From: Dakarella massiliensis
GTDB lineage: Bacteria > Pseudomonadota > Gammaproteobacteria > Burkholderiales > Burkholderiaceae_F
NCBI RefSeq assembly: GCF_001182045.1
Contig: NZ_CVTY01000007.1
Location: 806,001 to 870,000 of the forward strand
Reading direction: 5' to 3'
Length of the DNA stretch: 64,000 bases
This document shows positions 16,101-24,651 of the stretch, in pieces. Position 1 is the first letter of the stretch. Each line of letters opens with the position of its first letter. The notes beneath the pieces were generated by a model. It worked only from the letters and a program-made list of their open reading frames with translations, was not told the DNA's origin and did not search any database. The position numbers were made by a program, and so were the translations under genes.

Positions 16101-16740
16101 CGAGGGTCGTGTCGCTGATGTAGTTTGTGCTGCTGTCCGCGGTCGAGCGGCGCACTCTGATCGTCCAGGGAGCCCCGCCGGAAGGCAGATCAATCCGGTG
16201 CGAACGGGCGTAGGCCGAGGTCGTTTTACCATCAAACGCCGAAGAAACGACCGTGGAATACGTCCCTCCATTGGAGGACAGCTCAATCGTGTAATCTACA
16301 CGATATCCATTGATGTTCCCGTTCTTCTGGTTGACCTTCTGGAGTCCGGAGACCGCCAGAGTAATACGGGCAGCGTCAAGTTCCGTGTTCGTGAACGTGT
16401 GAGTCCACGGAGTGGAGGCCTTGAATTCAACACCAACAGAGGTGGTCGATTCGGACGCGGGGAATCCGGAAACGGGATCCTGATCCTGCGTCCCAGAGCG
16501 GAACTGGATGTCATAGCCCGAGAAATTCGCCGTCCCATCAGAAGACAGAACCGGAGTCTCATCAAAATAGACGGATTTCAGGCCATCCACAGGCCCGACA
16601 ATCTCACCCTCAGATAGCAGATCGACAATGCGGGCGTACGAAGTGGAGTGCAGCGAGTCGCGATCTTCTTCCCCACCGGAAGATCCGCTTCCGCCCTTCT
16701 TCGCGCCTTGAATCACTCGCCAACCACCTTTGACTTTCAT
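13129..16740 (-). CDS. Tail tip / host-specificity protein J
   Basis: 1203 residues, the size and order of lambda gpJ. The N-terminal tip block is intact (SYARIVDLLSEGEIVG, GLKSVYFDETPV). Two fibronectin-III domains lie at about 620-715 and 720-815, followed by a coiled-coil segment (about 850-960). Near 1020-1080 come five to six ten-residue repeats of the form DASISNAKI, then a C-terminal head likely to contact the receptor. It forms the central tip fibre, starts DNA delivery and sets host range. It overlaps the I gene by 4 bp. Confidence 0.92.
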   Translation of the reverse strand: MKVKGGWRVIQGAKKGGSGSSGGEEDRDSLHSTSYARIVDLLSEGEIVGPVDGLKSVYFDETPVLSSDGTANFSGYDIQFRSGTQDQDPVSGFPASESTTSVGVEFKASTPWTHTFTNTELDAARITLAVSGLQKVNQKNGNINGYRVDYTIELSSNGGTYSTVVSSAFDGKTTSAYARSHRIDLPSGGAPWTIRVRRSTADSSTNYISDTTLVQAYTEIVDAKLRYPMSALAAIKIDASQFSSIPTRAYHLKGRIIRVPSNYDADKRTYTGTWDGTFKTAYSNNPAWVFYDILTNDRYGLGDVLDAGYIDKWSLYEIGQYCDESVPTGVGSNTEPRFTCNCYLQSAADATAVLSDLATAFRGIVYWGNGSAIPVADMPRDPSYTYTAANVIDGKFQYQGSARSTRYTVCYVSYNDPDDMYNTKVEAVEDADGIARYGIVATSITAFACSSRSQAHRLGLWTLLTSQRETRSVTFSVGLNGAIATPGQIIRIADPAIAGKRIGGRLHAVNSTTQVVVDKNDGISVGDTLICTLPSGTTESSIVSAVDGTTITVKTAFSTAPEAESVWAVVNSDLQTQTFRVVSVTEGDGCTFDIAAIQNEQSKYAAVDYGSPLSDVLITSIPESSVPAPSNLAITSNETVNQGISSTTVTLSWSKPEVASGVGYYILEWKRDNSDWITVPQVASCSYDITNAYSGTYQFRIRATNTIGIKSPWKASGAVAIDGLLAAPASPASLAASPEIFGITLNWGFPSGLNILSYTEIWYSATNDRTAATPLTMLSYPQAKYTLTGLKSGQTFYFWARLVDKNGLAGDYYPASATDGVEGTSSTDAAGILGYLTNKITSTQLGGDLMSEIGTASSTATEAKNAADNAQSIVSSIESQISRAPDAEGDLADVLNEWSSRASITQLQKTSSSNEEALAELDTKLSAKISQNSADIETNATAIAKADGTLSSAYTVKTGITAGGKYYAAGFAVGVDNSSGSVQSQFLVNADTFAILNSTASGGTVTSPFTVSGGQVYMDSALIQDASISNAKIADASISNAKIQDGAITSVKIGDAAITNAKIQDASVTNLKIGSNAVDFYKILDGAVTGTAGASGESISYTAVSGSRMIIIFSCYLMGITSSDESSSAYFAGGSAELYRNGTYLTTYCTGGWTGGTGVDHTLTFAYFDSPGSAGTYTYSVSVSPYNLSRVQTESIAVIEMKR

Positions 16741-17414
16741 GCCTGATCCTCTGCGTAAATCCCTGCGGAAATAACTGCACTTCCTACCGTCATTTCGCCG
16801 TACAAGAGTGGCACTGGGCCACCCTGAGCTTGTGTATTAACAGCCCCGCTGAAGTTGTAGGACGCTCCGTTTTCGCTGCTTGAACCGCTTCCACTAACCT
16901 TCGCAACAGGGGATAAGAATTGAACCAATCCACCCATAGCAAGCGCAGCCCCCATTTGCGCCGCAACAGCGTATCCACCAGAAACTCCTAAAAAGCTTCC
17001 GGCTCCTGCCGCACCGCCTGCCGCAGCGCCGCCTCCTGCCGCACCACCTGCGGCACCTGCTGCGCCCGCAGCCGCCCCACCAGTCCACACAGCAGCGATG
17101 ACAATGACGATGCCTACGAATATTTGCAGTAATCCACCACGTTTTGCACCCATGAGTACCGGGGCTATGCGGATGTCGTCATTTCCCACGGGGTAGCGGA
17201 ACTGCTTTGTGTCTTTTAAGTTTTCCTTGCCTACCCAGATCCCATACCCAATGCCGCGATCCTTCGAGGTCATCAGTTCCTGCTCGAACCCCGGGCAGAC
17301 AACACGCAGGGCCCGAATGGCTTCTTGAACAGATGAAACGGCGAGCCTGTGAACTCGTCCAAATTTCCGTCCAAGACTTCCATAGAGCCTGATTGTGCGA
17401 AGCTTTTCACTCAT
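16737..17414 (-). CDS. Tail assembly protein I
   Basis: 225 residues, lambda gpI type. The N-terminal ubiquitin-like part (TIRLYGSLGRKFGRVHRLAV) is followed by a very Gly/Ala-rich hydrophobic middle (about 98-150) and a C-terminal segment (GGPVPLLYGEMTVGSAVIS) typical of the family. It works in tail tip assembly with K, L and J. It overlaps both neighbours by a few bases, which suggests translational coupling. Confidence 0.85.
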   Translation of the reverse strand: MSEKLRTIRLYGSLGRKFGRVHRLAVSSVQEAIRALRVVCPGFEQELMTSKDRGIGYGIWVGKENLKDTKQFRYPVGNDDIRIAPVLMGAKRGGLLQIFVGIVIVIAAVWTGGAAAGAAGAAGGAAGGGAAAGGAAGAGSFLGVSGGYAVAAQMGAALAMGGLVQFLSPVAKVSGSGSSSENGASYNFSGAVNTQAQGGPVPLLYGEMTVGSAVISAGIYAEDQA

Positions 17415-18159
17415 TTCTATACCTGATGATTAAGCGCGTGTGTTCCGCCCAGTAGCCGCCGTAAATCACTCTCTCGCTCAAATGCCCGTACATATGGTGA
17501 AGCATGCAGTTGTGAACCGGGTAGAGCGTTGGATCTTCCTTGAGCCCATGCTCGCCCAGAAAGATGCCGGCATGGTTGACTACCGGGGCCCGAATCTGCA
17601 TGAGAATGAGATCACCGTAGTCGAGGTGTTCGTCATCCCGGAGGGCGGAAAATCCCGCGTCACGGAAATTCTCCATGTACAAGTCCTGCCCTTTATTCCA
17701 CCATTCGTCCTTGCGCAGGAAGTCCGGCAGTTCAATGCCTAATTCCCTCTGGTAGAAATCCTTGACAAGGCCGTAGCAGTCAAGCGTTCCGTGGTAGAAC
17801 ATCCGTCCAACGAGCGGAGCCTTGTAGCCCGAGGGCTTCGTCATAGTGATCGTTCCCGCGCCCTCTTTTGACACGAAGCAGATCAGCCACGGAAGCCCTG
17901 AGGATTCAATTCCCACAAGATCGGCTTCGGAGGGCTCAGGATTGACATCCGGATGGCTGTGAACCACTGCAATGATCTTCCCTTTGTCTTCCGCCGCCGC
18001 ATAGTCCTTGGGGTCGAGGACAAAATGATCAAGGTCGCCCAGATTGCGGCACGGAAAGTACTTTTCCTTACGCCCCACAGCAACCACAAGCCCGCAGCAC
18101 TCGTTAGGGTAGGCCTGCTCAGCGTGCAGCCTGATCGCCGCTTCCGTGGAAGTCTTCAT
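17407..18159 (-). CDS. Tail tip protein K: JAMM + NlpC/P60 peptidase
   Basis: 250 residues with two domains, as in lambda gpK. A JAMM/Mov34 metalloprotease-like domain has HSHP at His67/His69 with Ser77 and Asp80. An NlpC/P60 cysteine peptidase domain has Cys128 (LDCYGLV) and His196 (NHAGIF). The second domain is thought to cut peptidoglycan stem peptides during DNA entry; the first may act in tip maturation. Key residues of both are present. Confidence 0.92.
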   Translation of the reverse strand: MKTSTEAAIRLHAEQAYPNECCGLVVAVGRKEKYFPCRNLGDLDHFVLDPKDYAAAEDKGKIIAVVHSHPDVNPEPSEADLVGIESSGLPWLICFVSKEGAGTITMTKPSGYKAPLVGRMFYHGTLDCYGLVKDFYQRELGIELPDFLRKDEWWNKGQDLYMENFRDAGFSALRDDEHLDYGDLILMQIRAPVVNHAGIFLGEHGLKEDPTLYPVHNCMLHHMYGHLSERVIYGGYWAEHTRLIIRYRNE

Positions 18160-18161
18160 GG

Positions 18162-18911
18162 TTAATAGGTCTTCGTGTTGGCGGCCGGGAAGCCGCCGAA
18201 GTTGATGACAGCCGCGTCTTCGGAAACACCCTGCTGAGCGGCAAAACGCTTCTTGCAGTCACTCAAGCGGCCTGGGCAAACGTCCTTAGCGGCGTCCGTC
18301 ACGGAGTTTCCATCAGCGTCAAAGTACGCAGATCCGGTGTATCCGCAATATGTCCCGCGGTATCCACCCTTCAACTTCCAGCAGCACAGGTTGGCGATAA
18401 TCTGCCTCGAAGGAAGCTGCCTGTTAGCGAAGTCAAGGGCTGTGGAAAGGGTGAACTCGATTTCCGTTTTGGTCTCATTCGCCTTCTGCTCGACAATCCA
18501 GACCTCGTCAGGAAGATGCTCGTCTGGATCGGCGGAGGAATTGCCTTCGGTGAAGTTTTTAGCGTCAAGGTATTTGGCGAGCGTCCTGTGGCGGACGAGC
18601 TTCACGCCCACCAGGTCGTCATAAATCACGCAAAGGGCCGAAATAATGCCCGGAATCTTATTTCCATTAGCGTCCTCGCCCACGTTGCTGATCGTGAGTG
18701 ATGGCTGAGGTTGTTGGCTCTCACTTGTGCGCTCGAATCCTGTGACTTGCATTGCCCAAGGCGTATATTCCTCTCCCTGCCACCAAATCGAGCCTGATTC
18801 TGTATAAGCGTGGAAACGCAGCCTTTCCCCGCCAACATCATCCAACCTCAGTTCATACAGATCGATTAATTTGCCTGGGGAAAGCTTCTGAATGTCCGCA
18901 TTAATCGTCAT
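18162..18911 (-). CDS. Minor tail protein L (Fe-S type)
   Basis: 249 residues matching lambda gpL in length and layout. The C-terminal region keeps a cysteine pattern (Cys176/177, Cys189, Cys212, Cys219) like the ligands of the [4Fe-4S] cluster described for gpL; cluster binding here is inferred. It belongs to the tail-tip initiator complex. The stop is 2 bp before the K gene start. Confidence 0.88.
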   Translation of the reverse strand: MTINADIQKLSPGKLIDLYELRLDDVGGERLRFHAYTESGSIWWQGEEYTPWAMQVTGFERTSESQQPQPSLTISNVGEDANGNKIPGIISALCVIYDDLVGVKLVRHRTLAKYLDAKNFTEGNSSADPDEHLPDEVWIVEQKANETKTEIEFTLSTALDFANRQLPSRQIIANLCCWKLKGGYRGTYCGYTGSAYFDADGNSVTDAAKDVCPGRLSDCKKRFAAQQGVSEDAAVINFGGFPAANTKTY

Positions 18912-19250
18912 TTACGCTCCAAAGAACTGCGTGAATTCAACGCTCAGATTCCAAATCCGACCACCCTTAGGAGTCAATGTGTAGTCGGCGACAGTCCAAA
19001 TGAGATTGGAATCAGAAAATGGAGGCTTCCAATAGAATGGATCGAATCCTTCCCGGGCATCGAGGAAGTCCTTCACTTCCTTGATTTCCTCTTCATTGCC
19101 CGAGAATTGGAGGCTCCACGTTTGAGGCAGGTTGTTCAGCCCATCTCCTACCACCTGTCTGTACCCATCTCCATACTGAGCAGAGAGAGTGCGAGGCTTC
19201 ACGCTGCCCGTGGAGGATTCCAACGTGGGCTTGAAAGTAAAAGTCTCCAT
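18912..19250 (-). CDS. Minor tail protein M
   Basis: 112 residues, lambda gpM family: FTFKP at the start, GDGYRQVVGDGLN and the aromatic end LSVEFTQFFGA. It forms part of the ring joining the tape measure protein to the tip. It directly abuts L (no gap) and the tape measure gene. Confidence 0.85.
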   Translation of the reverse strand: METFTFKPTLESSTGSVKPRTLSAQYGDGYRQVVGDGLNNLPQTWSLQFSGNEEEIKEVKDFLDAREGFDPFYWKPPFSDSNLIWTVADYTLTPKGGRIWNLSVEFTQFFGA

Positions 19251-22106
19251 TTAAACCCTCCCTGCTCTCCACTTCCACAGGATTCCACCTGGGCGCATCT
19301 GATTCATCATTTCGCTCTGCACGGCAGTTCCGACAAGACGGCCTAAGGCATTGCCCATCGAAGCGTCCTGCCCTTTAGAAGTGGAAGTCTTTGGACTGCC
19401 GCTTCCATCCGAAGAGACGTTAACTACAACGTTTACCGTGCCCGCACCTGCGCTCTGAGCCACCACCCCTAGTCTTCCATTAGAGGTGCGCGAGAGAGGC
19501 ATGATGGCTTCTGGGCCTGCCTCGCCCATAAGGCCTACGCCCTTAGCGAATGGGAAGAACGTAGGCTTGTTCACAACTTGATTAGCGTAAGCGTGAAGCC
19601 CCGCAGAGTGAAAGACATTTCCGTTTGCACTAGCGAAGAGCGAGCTGATTCCCGAAGCGATCGACCCAAACAGCCCGGATCCCTGCACCTGCTTGAACAG
19701 CCCGGACATCGCCGCACGGATCTGAATCCGCACGATGTCTTTGATCACGCTCGTGGCGAAATCGCTGAACCCGCCTTTGCCTGTAACACAGAAATCAACC
19801 AAGGAATCTTCCATACTAGAAAACGCATTGCTGAAAGCTTCTTTGGTCTGGTCGGCTACTTTGCGATTGGATTCGATGTAATCGTCAAGGGCGGCATTTG
19901 CGCCATTCACCCAATTTTCTTCGCCTTCCCGCAGCGTCTTCCAATGGTTGTCCCATGCCTCAACGGCCTTTTTCTGATAACCCTGAAGAGCTGCGAGCCG
20001 CTGATCATAAGCTTCCTGATCGTCTTTATTCCACGCCCCCAGAGCCGTTTGCTGGTCGCGATCGCTCTGAAGCTTCCTGCGCTCAGAACTGACCTTGTCG
20101 TCAATCCCGTTTAGCCCAGAGGCGTAGGAAAGCGCACTCGCTCCCATCCACGCGGATGCTTCTTCCCTCGAATACTGAGTTCTGGTCGTGTTGAGCGCGT
20201 CTTTCAGCGTGTTCTGATACGAGAGCAGGGCGGCCTGACGCTTCCTGATAGCGGCTGTTTCATCAGCATCGATTTTCGAGAGCTTCGCAGCTGCGGACGA
20301 GCGCACTTCCTGCATCTTCGAAGTGTTGCTCGCGATCTGCTTTTGCAGATTGATCCTGTCCCGCCCGTTCGCCTTTTCCTTTGACAGGACGGCGTTCTGC
20401 TTCTCAAGAGCCTTGATCTGCGCTTCGGTATCCTGATTGACAAGATCACGCTTCTGGCTGAAATAATCAGCCGCAGTCATCGAGCCGCTTCTATAAGCGG
20501 CATCAAGAGCGGTTGTCTGCGCCTGTATCGAGCTTCTTTCAACCCGCAGCGCATCCTGAATTTCGGACACATCGGCGCGAGTTATGTAGGGCGTTAAAGA
20601 AACACTCTTGCGAGACGATGCCTTTCGACCGCCTTTAGAGATGCTCGCCTGGTAGCGGGAGTTCTCTTTTGCTATGCGGCTCTTGTAGTCGGACTCGGAA
20701 ATAAGACCATTAGCAGCCTTATACTGGGCGTTGATCGAAGCAAGATTCTTAAGATGCTCCCGGTCTTTCTTCTCTCTATCCGACAAATATTTGCCAGAGT
20801 CGGCGATAAACGCCTTAGCCGCATCATCAGCAGCCTTCTGCTTCTGTTTTTCGGCGGTTACTTCGCGCTCAGAGCCAATCTGCTTCTGAAGCTTAGAGAT
20901 CTGGTCTTCCAACCATTTTTTGGCTTCAGTCTGAGCGGGGCCTAAATCAGCCAAACGCTCCTGATATTTTTTGAGAAGATCTTCGGTGGTTGAAGCCTGG
21001 GTGATGCTCGACATCGCCCGCCAAGCTTTGGACGCTTCTTCTCCAACCCACGCCCAGGCTCTCCCCAGAGCGTTCAGGTTTGCCTTGACTTCCTCAGCCC
21101 GCTCCTTCATCGCCTGAGCGTAAGATTTTTGAGCGAGAGCCGCAGCCTCTTCCTGTCGTCCCTGATCTTCTAACGCTTTGATGCGCTCGAAGGTGGAAGC
21201 GTTCAGATAGTGATACTGAGCATCGAGAGCTTGAGAAGCCTTTACGGGATCGTCAGCAAGCTTATTGAACTGAGCGATTGTGTTTTCGATGGACTGCCCC
21301 GTCACATCCTTCATGTTGACGGCAGCGGAAGCGACCAACTCAAAAGCATCGCCCGCTATCTTCGAGTTTCCGGCTAACTGAACGACAGCATCCTGAGCCG
21401 AAGAGAAACTACCGGTTGCGTTGCCTATGGAATTAACCATAGAGTTCAGCTGACTAACGGTCACTCCGGCGGCATTGCCCGTCATCGTGATAGCTGAATT
21501 CAGCTGTTCATCCCGATTTATTCCGGCATAAGCGGCGTAAGCGACCGCTCCGAGAGCGGCTGCGGCAACTGTTGCGGGGCTGACAATTCCGACAAGCGTA
21601 GACCCGAGAGCCTTAGCCGCAGGAACAACGCCGCCAAACATGTCTTTTAACTGCCCGCCCTGCTGCATCAGTACAGTGAGCGGGCGCTGCCCGGACTGGA
21701 GGCCTACGATAATATCAGTGATCTGCGCCGGGACACCGCGCATGGCGGCGGCTATTTCCTTCTGCGTCTTCCCGTATTGAGAAAACGTTGTCGTAGCCGC
21801 CTTAGCCGCAGAATTCGCGCTAATAATCTGCTGCTTGAGGTATTCCTGAACCTTGCCCGTAGTGCGGGTTTCGATCCTGTACCCAAGCATGGCATCCTTC
21901 GAAAGACCGAAAGCTTCTGCCTGCTTGACAAGGCTGTCAACGCGCTTGCGCTCAGCAGATGTCAGCTTGTTGTACTCGTCCCGGACTTCTTTAGACGCTC
22001 CCTGCAGACCCTTCATGGAGCGTTTGGCGGCGGCAACGCCTGCCTGAAATTCCGCTACGTTGACCTTTATGTCTACTCTGGCTGTTCCTACGGTTTCTTC
22101 TGCCAT
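19251..22106 (-). CDS. Tail tape measure protein
   Basis: 951 residues from the ATG at 22106, which overlaps the stop of the gpT frame (TGATGG). The protein is mostly helical: an N-terminal coiled region (FQAGVAAAKRSMKGL), a hydrophobic segment near 165-200 with the family block ALGSTLVGIVSPATVAAAALG, long charged helices (about 350-700) and a Gly-rich C-terminus (GLMGEAGPEAIMPLSR) seen in lambda-like tape measure proteins. It sets tail length and is ejected during infection. Confidence 0.92.
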   Translation of the reverse strand: MAEETVGTARVDIKVNVAEFQAGVAAAKRSMKGLQGASKEVRDEYNKLTSAERKRVDSLVKQAEAFGLSKDAMLGYRIETRTTGKVQEYLKQQIISANSAAKAATTTFSQYGKTQKEIAAAMRGVPAQITDIIVGLQSGQRPLTVLMQQGGQLKDMFGGVVPAAKALGSTLVGIVSPATVAAAALGAVAYAAYAGINRDEQLNSAITMTGNAAGVTVSQLNSMVNSIGNATGSFSSAQDAVVQLAGNSKIAGDAFELVASAAVNMKDVTGQSIENTIAQFNKLADDPVKASQALDAQYHYLNASTFERIKALEDQGRQEEAAALAQKSYAQAMKERAEEVKANLNALGRAWAWVGEEASKAWRAMSSITQASTTEDLLKKYQERLADLGPAQTEAKKWLEDQISKLQKQIGSEREVTAEKQKQKAADDAAKAFIADSGKYLSDREKKDREHLKNLASINAQYKAANGLISESDYKSRIAKENSRYQASISKGGRKASSRKSVSLTPYITRADVSEIQDALRVERSSIQAQTTALDAAYRSGSMTAADYFSQKRDLVNQDTEAQIKALEKQNAVLSKEKANGRDRINLQKQIASNTSKMQEVRSSAAAKLSKIDADETAAIRKRQAALLSYQNTLKDALNTTRTQYSREEASAWMGASALSYASGLNGIDDKVSSERRKLQSDRDQQTALGAWNKDDQEAYDQRLAALQGYQKKAVEAWDNHWKTLREGEENWVNGANAALDDYIESNRKVADQTKEAFSNAFSSMEDSLVDFCVTGKGGFSDFATSVIKDIVRIQIRAAMSGLFKQVQGSGLFGSIASGISSLFASANGNVFHSAGLHAYANQVVNKPTFFPFAKGVGLMGEAGPEAIMPLSRTSNGRLGVVAQSAGAGTVNVVVNVSSDGSGSPKTSTSKGQDASMGNALGRLVGTAVQSEMMNQMRPGGILWKWRAGRV

Positions 22107-22408
22107 CACTTGCTCCGTTCGTAGATTTGGTTCAACGCCTCAGATTCAATAATTCGGATCGAGTTCATAACCCTGTCGTATTCCTCTTTCTTCAGATTCA
22201 TGCGGTCTAACTCGTGGAATATAACAAGATAATTTAATCCGACAGCTCCACCAGAACCCATGATCCATTGCGTGGAGTTGTCGGCAAAAACACGAAAGGG
22301 AAGAGCGTTCTCTTCCCATAATTCGAAAGGCCTCCCGTCATCGAAAAACGCTGCGGAAAGTCCTAAATCTTTTGCGGCGATGCCTGAATCAGAATAGAAC
22401 TCACGCAC
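22106..22408 (-). CDS. gpT-type frame of the tail assembly chaperone (made as G-T fusion)
   Basis: A GTG at 22408 is the only visible start and has no strong ribosome-binding site. The frame continues upstream to the slippery site, where ribosomes leaving the G frame by -1 would read CTG ATC GAG GCG GTG. The predicted G-T fusion has 211 residues (107 from G, 104 from T). The C-terminal portion (FADNSTQWIMGSGGAVGLNYLVIFH) resembles DUF1799-type T domains that bind the tape measure protein. Independent translation is unlikely. Confidence 0.8.
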   Translation of the reverse strand: MREFYSDSGIAAKDLGLSAAFFDDGRPFELWEENALPFRVFADNSTQWIMGSGGAVGLNYLVIFHELDRMNLKKEEYDRVMNSIRIIESEALNQIYERSK

Positions 22409-22416
22409 CGCCTCGA

Positions 22417-22740
22417 TCAGTTTCCCTTGAGATGGGTAACGAAGGCTTTCTGATAACCCTGAAGAAGCGCAATCCCAAATCCCGGATACTCATCGCAGAG
22501 CTTTTCAACGCTTTCATTGTCGAGCGGACATTCAATATCCCATGAATCAACCACAGCAAGAACTGCGTCCGCCTCCGCTCCAACAGGGTCTTTGCGATTA
22601 TCGAAAACTGTTGCAAAGAGCGACTCGAAGGCCTTTCTCCCCATGTGCCTGAAAGTAACCTTGCACTTGAGATCAGCCCCCTGGGCGGTGAATGTCAGGT
22701 TTGCGTCAAACTTGGGATTGGCGGTTATTTTGAAAGCCAT
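22417..22740 (-). CDS. Tail assembly chaperone G
   Basis: 107 residues from the ATG at 22740 (AAGGA upstream; an in-frame GTG lies two codons earlier). Beta-rich start (AFKITANPKFDANLTF) and helical C-terminus (EKLCDEYPGFGIALLQGYQKAF), as in small tail chaperones encoded between tail tube and tape measure genes. It wraps the tape measure protein before the tube polymerises. The gene ends with the -1 slippery sequence. Confidence 0.8.
   Translation of the reverse strand: MAFKITANPKFDANLTFTAQGADLKCKVTFRHMGRKAFESLFATVFDNRKDPVGAEADAVLAVVDSWDIECPLDNESVEKLCDEYPGFGIALLQGYQKAFVTHLKGN
22420..22426 (-). promoter_or_regulatory. Programmed -1 frameshift site GGGAAAC (G to GT)
   Basis: In the G frame the mRNA reads AAG GGA AAC TGA. 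The heptamer G GGA AAC fits the X XXY YYZ rule, so both tRNAs can re-pair as GGG AAA. It lies directly before the G stop and leads into the open T frame. Lambda uses GGGAAAG at the same gene position. Confidence 0.85.
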
Positions 22741-22759
22741 TGTCACACATCCTTATTAA

Positions 22760-23413
22760 TTAGGAAGCAGAGTAGAAGGTGTACGGAGCGGCGAGAGCGA
22801 AAGAAAGCACAACCGTTTCGTTCGTGTTGATCGCAATCGTCGGATCGCCATCGAAACTCACATAACCCGGATAAAGCGCAACATCGCCCTGCGGAGAAAC
22901 AACGCGGAGAATGCGAAGATCGCCCGCAGCGTTTGCGCTCAGCAGCGTTCTGTACCAGTCCAGTTTCGGATCGAAGTGCATCGTCAGGTCGATGGATTTC
23001 GCGCTGCGGTATGTCGGACGCTGACGCTGCATGCCCGTGCGATCCTCAAGGAACTGCCACTGCTCGAAGTTGGCATCGCCGCCGCTCTTGCTCACTTCGG
23101 TGATCTGATTGATCTGAACCCACGTTTTAACAGCAACAAGAGATCCAGTACCTTCGCCTGCAGGGTAAACGGTGGTGTCGGAAGTGTCGATATTCTCAAG
23201 CGTGGCGGCGTTTGTCGCAAAAGCGGAAACGCGGGCGGCACGCTGATTAATTCCGCTCCAATCGCTCGAGAGCAGGACGATATCGCCCATCAAGACCGTG
23301 GAAGCAACGGTGGCGACAGCGGAAGAGGCGTTCGTGATGGCGGAAATCGCCATCGAATCGCCAAAAGCCGAAGAAATGGAAACTACAGTTCCGTTAGCAA
23401 AATTCGAAGCCAT
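22760..23413 (-). CDS. Major tail tube protein
   Basis: 217 residues, beta-rich, at the lambda V position. The middle part (LEDRTGMQRQRPTYRSAKSI...LTMHFDPKLDWYRTL) and C-terminal VVLSFALAAPYTFY fit tail tube proteins of this phage group. It polymerises around the tape measure protein to form the tail. No extra Ig-like domain is obvious at the C-terminus. Confidence 0.85.
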   Translation of the reverse strand: MASNFANGTVVSISSAFGDSMAISAITNASSAVATVASTVLMGDIVLLSSDWSGINQRAARVSAFATNAATLENIDTSDTTVYPAGEGTGSLVAVKTWVQINQITEVSKSGGDANFEQWQFLEDRTGMQRQRPTYRSAKSIDLTMHFDPKLDWYRTLLSANAAGDLRILRVVSPQGDVALYPGYVSFDGDPTIAINTNETVVLSFALAAPYTFYSAS

Positions 23414-23456
23414 GCGGCTCTCCTCTACGAAAAAAGCCGCTTAACGCGGCGAGAAA

Positions 23457-23804
23457 CTAAAACCAAAATCCAAAATCCTGGCGAGTTCCGTAAATTCTCA
23501 CGACCGAATCGTAAACAGCCGTCAACCCGCCGTATATCTCGCAATTAATGCCCGCACCCACAAGCATTTCTTCTACCTTGTGGGCGATAGTGTTCGCTTC
23601 ATTCCTCGTATCAGCCCACACGCTGATCTGAATGCGTGAATGCCGTTTGTCAGGAAGCGTGTTGTCCACATACTGAACAGCGTTTCCTCCCACTTGTTGA
23701 TAAACGATGAAAGGAAGATCAAAAACCTCCGGCGAAGTGTCGGGATAAACACGCTTATTCACAAGAGGCGAAAGGAGCGAATAAATTTCCTGCTCAATCG
23801 TCAT
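23457..23804 (-). CDS. Tail terminator / completion protein (DUF3168)
   Basis: 115 residues of the DUF3168 group (EIYSLLSPLVNKRVYPD...PFIVYQQVGG, then RIQISVWADTRNEANTIAHKVEEML). Such proteins cap the tail tube and set the joint with the head. It overlaps the upstream gene by 4 bp, in line with translational coupling. Confidence 0.8.
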   Translation of the reverse strand: MTIEQEIYSLLSPLVNKRVYPDTSPEVFDLPFIVYQQVGGNAVQYVDNTLPDKRHSRIQISVWADTRNEANTIAHKVEEMLVGAGINCEIYGGLTAVYDSVVRIYGTRQDFGFWF

Positions 23805-24310
23805 TTCTTAACCTCATTCAACAGTTCCGGCAGCCTTTCCCGTCCACGCTCAATCATGGCCTTCACAGCCCTTGCGGCTGACGCTTCATAAGCCGGGCGA
23901 AGAAACGGATAAGCGGGAACATACTTAATCTTTTTCTTTGTCTTTCCGTGGCTAACAAGCCAATGTCCAAATTCAACCAGATGCCCGTGCGGGGCTTTTG
24001 TTGAGTTCCACGAGACGGAATACTGGATGTGGTTGGAATCAGAATCCTCATCCTTATAGGCGATATAAATCGCATCCCGCAGCGCACCAGACTTGGCAGC
24101 TGATTTCTTGTTTATCCCCTGCCAATTCCCGTTTCTTCCAACGCCTGGAACGTAGACTGGGGCGCGTATTTTTGCCTCTTTGCTGATAATCTTTCCGCCA
24201 GCCACAGCCATTGAGCGAGCCAAGTGAACCTTCATGTCGGGATCAGAACAGGCATCCAACAGCTTATTGACATCCGAAAAATCAGCCGTCATGTCGAAGC
24301 GATCAGCCAT
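23801..24310 (-). CDS. HK97 gp10-like head-tail protein
   Basis: 169 residues. The C-terminal half carries the family pattern (KAPHGHLVEFGHWLVSHGK...VPAYPFLRPAYEAS), placing it in the HK97 gp10 group of neck/tail completion proteins. The N-terminus is helical. It overlaps genes on both sides by 4-8 bp within the morphogenesis operon. Confidence 0.82.
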   Translation of the reverse strand: MADRFDMTADFSDVNKLLDACSDPDMKVHLARSMAVAGGKIISKEAKIRAPVYVPGVGRNGNWQGINKKSAAKSGALRDAIYIAYKDEDSDSNHIQYSVSWNSTKAPHGHLVEFGHWLVSHGKTKKKIKYVPAYPFLRPAYEASAARAVKAMIERGRERLPELLNEVKK

Positions 24311-24650
24311 TGTTCATTCCCACGGCAACAACAAGGTCGGTGTATTCATGTCCCGCCATGTCCTGTATTACAGAGCGGATGTCGTAGATCGTTCCCTCGC
24401 AGACGGCCCGCATCTTCGCTGTCACGTCCGAGCGATAGCGGATGCGAATCGAGTACTGGCTGCGAGAAATGTCGCCGGACTCTGACTGATACTCGGAAGT
24501 GATCGTGCCCATGCCGGTCGGCGCCTTAATCCATGCCCAGACCGTGCAAAGATCCAACCACTCTTTCTTAGGCTGACCCCAGTCGTCTGCCTCGGAAGAG
24601 AGGTACTGGATCGTTACCCTGCGGTTGAAGTTTCCGATGGCCAAGGGCAT
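24303..24650 (-). CDS. Head closure / head-tail adaptor protein
   Basis: 115 residues starting at the ATG at 24650, one base after the stop of the upstream gene; an extension to 24740 is open but reads as low-complexity sequence unlike the family. The start MPLAIGNFNRRVTIQYLSS and the later SRSQYSIRIRYRSDV...YDIRSVI fit the SPP1 gp16-like head-tail joining family. It plugs the portal after packaging. Confidence 0.8.
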   Translation of the reverse strand: MPLAIGNFNRRVTIQYLSSEADDWGQPKKEWLDLCTVWAWIKAPTGMGTITSEYQSESGDISRSQYSIRIRYRSDVTAKMRAVCEGTIYDIRSVIQDMAGHEYTDLVVAVGMNNG

Positions 24651-24651
24651 C

